This document shows, piece after piece, positions 61,501 to 64,000 of a stretch of DNA of 64,000 nucleotides. The first letter of the stretch is position 1, and every line of letters starts with the position of its first letter. This stretch comes from Natronocella acetinitrilica (lineage in GTDB: Bacteria > Pseudomonadota > Gammaproteobacteria > Nitrococcales > Aquisalimonadaceae): NCBI RefSeq assembly GCF_024170285.1, contig NZ_JALJXV010000011.1, forward strand, positions 62,001-126,000, given 5' to 3'. Both the position numbers and the translations under genes were made by a program. The notes beneath the pieces are model-generated. The model was not told the origin of the DNA. It did no database searches and worked only from the letters and a program-made list of their open reading frames with translations.

Positions 61501-62031
61501 ATGCTACGAACATTCGAAAGTTGCCGCCCGGTGCTGGCCTCCTCGGCCTGGGTCGACGCCACGGCCCTGGTGGTGGGTGATGTGGAGCTGGCCGCCGATG
61601 TTTCCGTCTGGCCGATGACGGTGGTTCGGGGAGATGTCAATCACGTGCGTATCGGTGCCCGGACGAACATCCAGGATGGCACGATCATCCATGTGGCCCA
61701 TGATCGGGAAGGCGTGCAAAAGGGCTTTCCCACGCTGATTGGAGAGGACTGCACCATCGGTCACCGTGCCATCGTGCACGCCTGCACCGTCGGTGATGCC
61801 TGTCTGATCGGCATGGCCGCCACGGTGATGGATGGCGCAGTGCTGGAAGACGAGGTAATCCTTGCCGCTGGCGCACTGGTGCCCCCCGGTAAACGGCTGG
61901 AGAGCGGCCATCTGTACGTGGGGTCGCCGGCTCGCATGCAGCGCTGTCTGTCGGACAAGGAACGTGAATTCCTGCGCTATTCGGCGGCGCATTACGTCAA
62001 GCTCAAGAACCGCCATCGTTACGGCCGTTAG
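61501..62031 (+). CDS. Gamma-carbonic-anhydrase-family protein (YrdA-like)
   Basis: 176 residues, left-handed beta-helix with hexapeptide repeats (VELAADVSVWPMTVVRGDV, IGARTNIQDGTIIHVAHD, IGHRAIVHACTVGDACLIGMAATV). Three histidines (IIHV, GHRAIVHA) are placed as for the metal site of gamma-class carbonic anhydrases. Many bacterial members lack activity, so the activity is uncertain. Thirty bp after the reductase. Confidence 0.9.
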   Translation: MLRTFESCRPVLASSAWVDATALVVGDVELAADVSVWPMTVVRGDVNHVRIGARTNIQDGTIIHVAHDREGVQKGFPTLIGEDCTIGHRAIVHACTVGDACLIGMAATVMDGAVLEDEVILAAGALVPPGKRLESGHLYVGSPARMQRCLSDKEREFLRYSAAHYVKLKNRHRYGR

Positions 62032-62047
62032 TGGGCTGCTGTGTCCT

Positions 62048-62209
62048 TCAGGGTCCGCGTCGCCCGAAAATCAGGGACACCAGAAACAGAATGATGAATA
62101 GTACGAAGAGAACCTGCGCCATCCACGCCGCCGTGCCGGCGATGCCGGAAAACCCGAGCACGGCGGCCCCGATGGCGACGATGAGGAAAATCAGTGCCCA
62201 GGACAACAC
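62048..62209 (-). CDS. Small DUF1328-type membrane protein
   Basis: 53 residues from the GTG at 62209 with GGAG about nine bases before. Two hydrophobic helices around a [11 protein letters not shown] loop ([33 protein letters not shown]), ending in a basic GRRGP. This is the typical DUF1328 (YtjA) pattern. A very small gene, easily missed because the start is GTG and its length is under 60 residues. Unknown function. Confidence 0.85.
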   Translation of the reverse strand: MLSWALIFLIVAIGAAVLGFSGIAGTAAWMAQVLFVLFIILFLVSLIFGRRGP

Positions 62210-62332
62210 GAGGTAGCATCTCCGGCATGGTGAGGACAGGGAGCCCGGCAGCGGGCGTTAGACTTTCACCTTAGATCGGACCGTGCCGCTGTCAACTGAA
62301 ATCGGAAACAGGCCGGTCACGGGAGCCCACAC

Positions 62333-63379
62333 TTGAGCCGCCAACCCTTCGAAATAGCCGGCGTGCGTGTCAGGCCCGGCACCCGTCAGACTCTGGACCT
62401 CCCGGCGGGCCATCTCTACACGCATACGCCATTGACCATCCCGCTGCAGGTCATTCATGGCCGCCGCGCCGGGCCATGTCTGGTGGTTTCCGCGGCTGTG
62501 CATGGCGACGAGATCAACGGCGTCGAGATCATCCGTCGACTGTTGCGGCACAAGACGCTGGATCGTCTCGCCGGCACCCTGGTGGCCGTGCCCATCGTCA
62601 ACGTGCTGGGCTTTACAGGGCGCTCGCGTTACCTGCCGGATCGCCGCGATCTGAATCGCAGCTTCCCTGGTAGTGAAGCCGGTTCCATGGCATCGCGTCT
62701 GGCCCATCTTTTCCGCACCCAGGTTCTCGCCCATGCCAGCCACGTCATCGATCTGCACACCGCCGCGATTCATCGCGACAACCTTCCGCAGATCCGCGCC
62801 GATCTGGATCACCCCGGCGACGAGGCACTGGCCCGGGCAACCGGTTTGCCGGTGCTCATCCACTCTCCCTTGATCGACGGGAGTCTGCGCAGGGCCGCGC
62901 GGGAACTGGGGGTGCCGGTGGTGACCTACGAGGCGGGGGAGGCCCTGCGTTTCGACGAAGCGGCCATCCGCGCTGGGGTGCGGGGCATCCTGCGGGCCAT
63001 GCGTGAACTGGACATGCTGGCGGCACCGCGCGGGCGCCGCCAGACCGAGCCGACACCGCTGGTGGCGGATGCCTCCCTGTGGGTGCGGGCGCCCCAGGAC
63101 GGCATACTCCGGGCGGCGGTGGCCCTGGGGGCCCATGTGGCCGCCGGTCAGCCCATGGGCTGGGTGGCAGACCCGTTCGGCGAGCGGGAAACCGCGGTGG
63201 AATCTCCCGTGGCGGGCGTGGTGATCGGTCGTACCAACCTGCCCCTGGTGCATCAGGGCGAGGCCCTGTTCCACGTGGCGCGCTTCCAGCGCGGTCGCCG
63301 CGCAGCACTGCAGCTGGAGCGCTTCAGCGAGACCCTGGATCAGATTGACGACGACTGGGCAGAGCCGCCCATCGTGTGA
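62333..63379 (+). CDS. Succinylglutamate desuccinylase/aspartoacylase family protein
   Basis: 348 residues from the TTG at 62333, chosen because GGGAG lies about eight bases upstream; no ATG start is better placed. AstE/AspA zinc carboxypeptidase fold: zinc ligands in SAAVHGDEINGVEII (H-x2-E) and a later VIDLHTAAIHRDN histidine, plus RSLPG-like LNRSFPG substrate loop. C-terminal beta-rich domain (ADPFGERETAVESPVAGVVIG) of the biotinyl/lipoyl-like sort. Hydrolyses an N-acyl amino acid; substrate not determinable. Confidence 0.88.
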   Translation: MSRQPFEIAGVRVRPGTRQTLDLPAGHLYTHTPLTIPLQVIHGRRAGPCLVVSAAVHGDEINGVEIIRRLLRHKTLDRLAGTLVAVPIVNVLGFTGRSRYLPDRRDLNRSFPGSEAGSMASRLAHLFRTQVLAHASHVIDLHTAAIHRDNLPQIRADLDHPGDEALARATGLPVLIHSPLIDGSLRRAARELGVPVVTYEAGEALRFDEAAIRAGVRGILRAMRELDMLAAPRGRRQTEPTPLVADASLWVRAPQDGILRAAVALGAHVAAGQPMGWVADPFGERETAVESPVAGVVIGRTNLPLVHQGEALFHVARFQRGRRAALQLERFSETLDQIDDDWAEPPIV

Positions 63380-63385
63380 CTCGTC

Positions 63386-64000
63386 TCAGGCCTGGTTGCG
63401 CAGCGACTGCCGCCATTGCCGCGCGCCGAGCACGATCAGCGCGAGCCCGACCATCCACAGCCAGTGCCAGTAGTCGAATCGGCTTGATCCAAGATGGTAG
63501 ACCCCACCGGCCGTCAGGACGGGCGTGCCCTGTCGATCGATGATCCAGCTCACCCCGGTTTCAGGCCCGTCCCCGACGTGATCATAGTGTCGGGCGCGGC
63601 CTCGTGTCTCAAGGCTGCTTTCTCGCTCCACCAGGTCCAACCCATGCAGGCCATCGTCGCTGCCAATCCAAAGCCTCTGCACACCATCCGCCTCTGCCGC
63701 CACTGCCAGTGCAAGGATTCGGCGATCTCCCGGCCCGTCATCAATACGGTGCCAGCGTTCCCCGGGTGCTATCTGCCAGTAAAGGCCCTGATCCGTACCG
63801 GCCAGAACAAGGCCGCCCGCCGTGGTGGCGAGACTCAGGCCGTTGAGCGGAAGTGGTAATCCCGCATTGTTGGTTGACCAATCCAGTTCAGGCACTCTCG
63901 CCCCCAATAGCCCCTCGCCGATACTCGCCGCGTGCAGGAAGGTTTCGTCATCCCGGCGATGTTCCAGCAGTCGGTAAACCGCCGCATCCGGGCCTGTGGT
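63386..64000 (-). CDS. Hypothetical membrane protein, 5'-truncated by window edge
   Basis: The frame is open to the right edge of the window (YRLLEHRRDDETFLHAASIGE... precedes the start codon at 63907), so the N-terminus lies outside. Repetitive beta pattern of a sensor or propeller-type domain (GGLVLAGTDQGLYWQI; ILALAVAAEADGVQRLWIGSDDGLHGL; GTPVLTAGGVYHLGSS) and a single C-terminal membrane helix (WHWLWMVGLALIVLG). Could be part of a sensor protein; family not recognised. Convergent with the desuccinylase gene, 6 bp apart. Confidence 0.6.
   Translation of the reverse strand, partial: TTGPDAAVYRLLEHRRDDETFLHAASIGEGLLGARVPELDWSTNNAGLPLPLNGLSLATTAGGLVLAGTDQGLYWQIAPGERWHRIDDGPGDRRILALAVAAEADGVQRLWIGSDDGLHGLDLVERESSLETRGRARHYDHVGDGPETGVSWIIDRQGTPVLTAGGVYHLGSSRFDYWHWLWMVGLALIVLGARQWRQSLRNQA

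Overview
The window is a GC-rich, densely coded bacterial chromosome segment of about 70 features, with no rRNA, tRNA, CRISPR array, insertion sequence or prophage that I can recognise. The gene set points to a gammaproteobacterium: argS followed by an FtsN-like SPOR gene, PriA, PrlC, a TIGR02444-type protein, a DNA-J-related protein, UbiD with a ferredoxin reductase, and MlaA. The split glycine decarboxylase (gcvPA/gcvPB), the split transhydrogenase alpha subunit and short PutA fit the Ectothiorhodospiraceae/Chromatiales side of the class. That placement is an inference from gene content only.

Layout. 1-8.7 kb: 3' part of speA coupled to a beta-hydroxyacid dehydrogenase; convergent SPOR protein, argS and priA; a DnaJ-domain protein coupled to a small gamma-proteobacterial family protein. 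8.7-12.2 kb: two adjacent lipoproteins, one LamG-like and one with a G8 domain and beta-helix. 12.3-15.4 kb: pntA1-pntA2-pntB with a promoter candidate and a textbook terminator. 15.6-20.5 kb: HNH endonuclease, then a probable leucine attenuator (leader peptide with four clustered Leu codons), leuA, a small membrane protein, a Xni-like nuclease and a fructosamine-kinase-family protein. 20.7-26.1 kb: gcvT-gcvH-gcvPA-gcvPB plus an adenosine-kinase-like PfkB gene. 26.3-31 kb: putP-putA for proline catabolism. 31.2-38.8 kb: mlaA coupled to a squalene/phytoene synthase, a multi-PAS protein with a degenerate kinase core, a ferredoxin reductase and ubiD. 38.9-43.2 kb: amidotransferase, thiopurine methyltransferase coupled to a 59-residue Gly/Ala-rich peptide gene, a Tat-exported aldo/keto reductase and a DUF6064-type membrane protein. 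43.2-46 kb: a decayed MscS-channel gene with two in-frame nonsense codons and a decayed remnant behind it.

46-55 kb is the most distinctive part. A COG0523 (ZigA-type) metallochaperone GTPase with a coupled 72-residue protein, two unknown small proteins, a DUF1289 Cys-rich protein, a DUF1499 protein, and a five-gene import operon (methyltransferase, TonB receptor, binding protein, permease, ATPase) lie together. The import operon is headed by a perfect AATGTTATAACATT palindrome; a related half-site precedes the COG0523 gene and a weaker one precedes the DUF1289 gene, each about 20-40 bp before the start codon. I read this as a local zinc-starvation (Zur-like) regulon; the substrate of the importer is unproven.

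55-64 kb is housekeeping: pgi, xth, a HIT protein, prlC, a glutathione-reductase-family protein, a gamma-carbonic-anhydrase-type protein, a 53-residue DUF1328 membrane protein, a succinylglutamate desuccinylase/aspartoacylase-family protein, and a protein cut by the right edge. Many adjacent genes overlap by ATGA, so translational coupling is common here.
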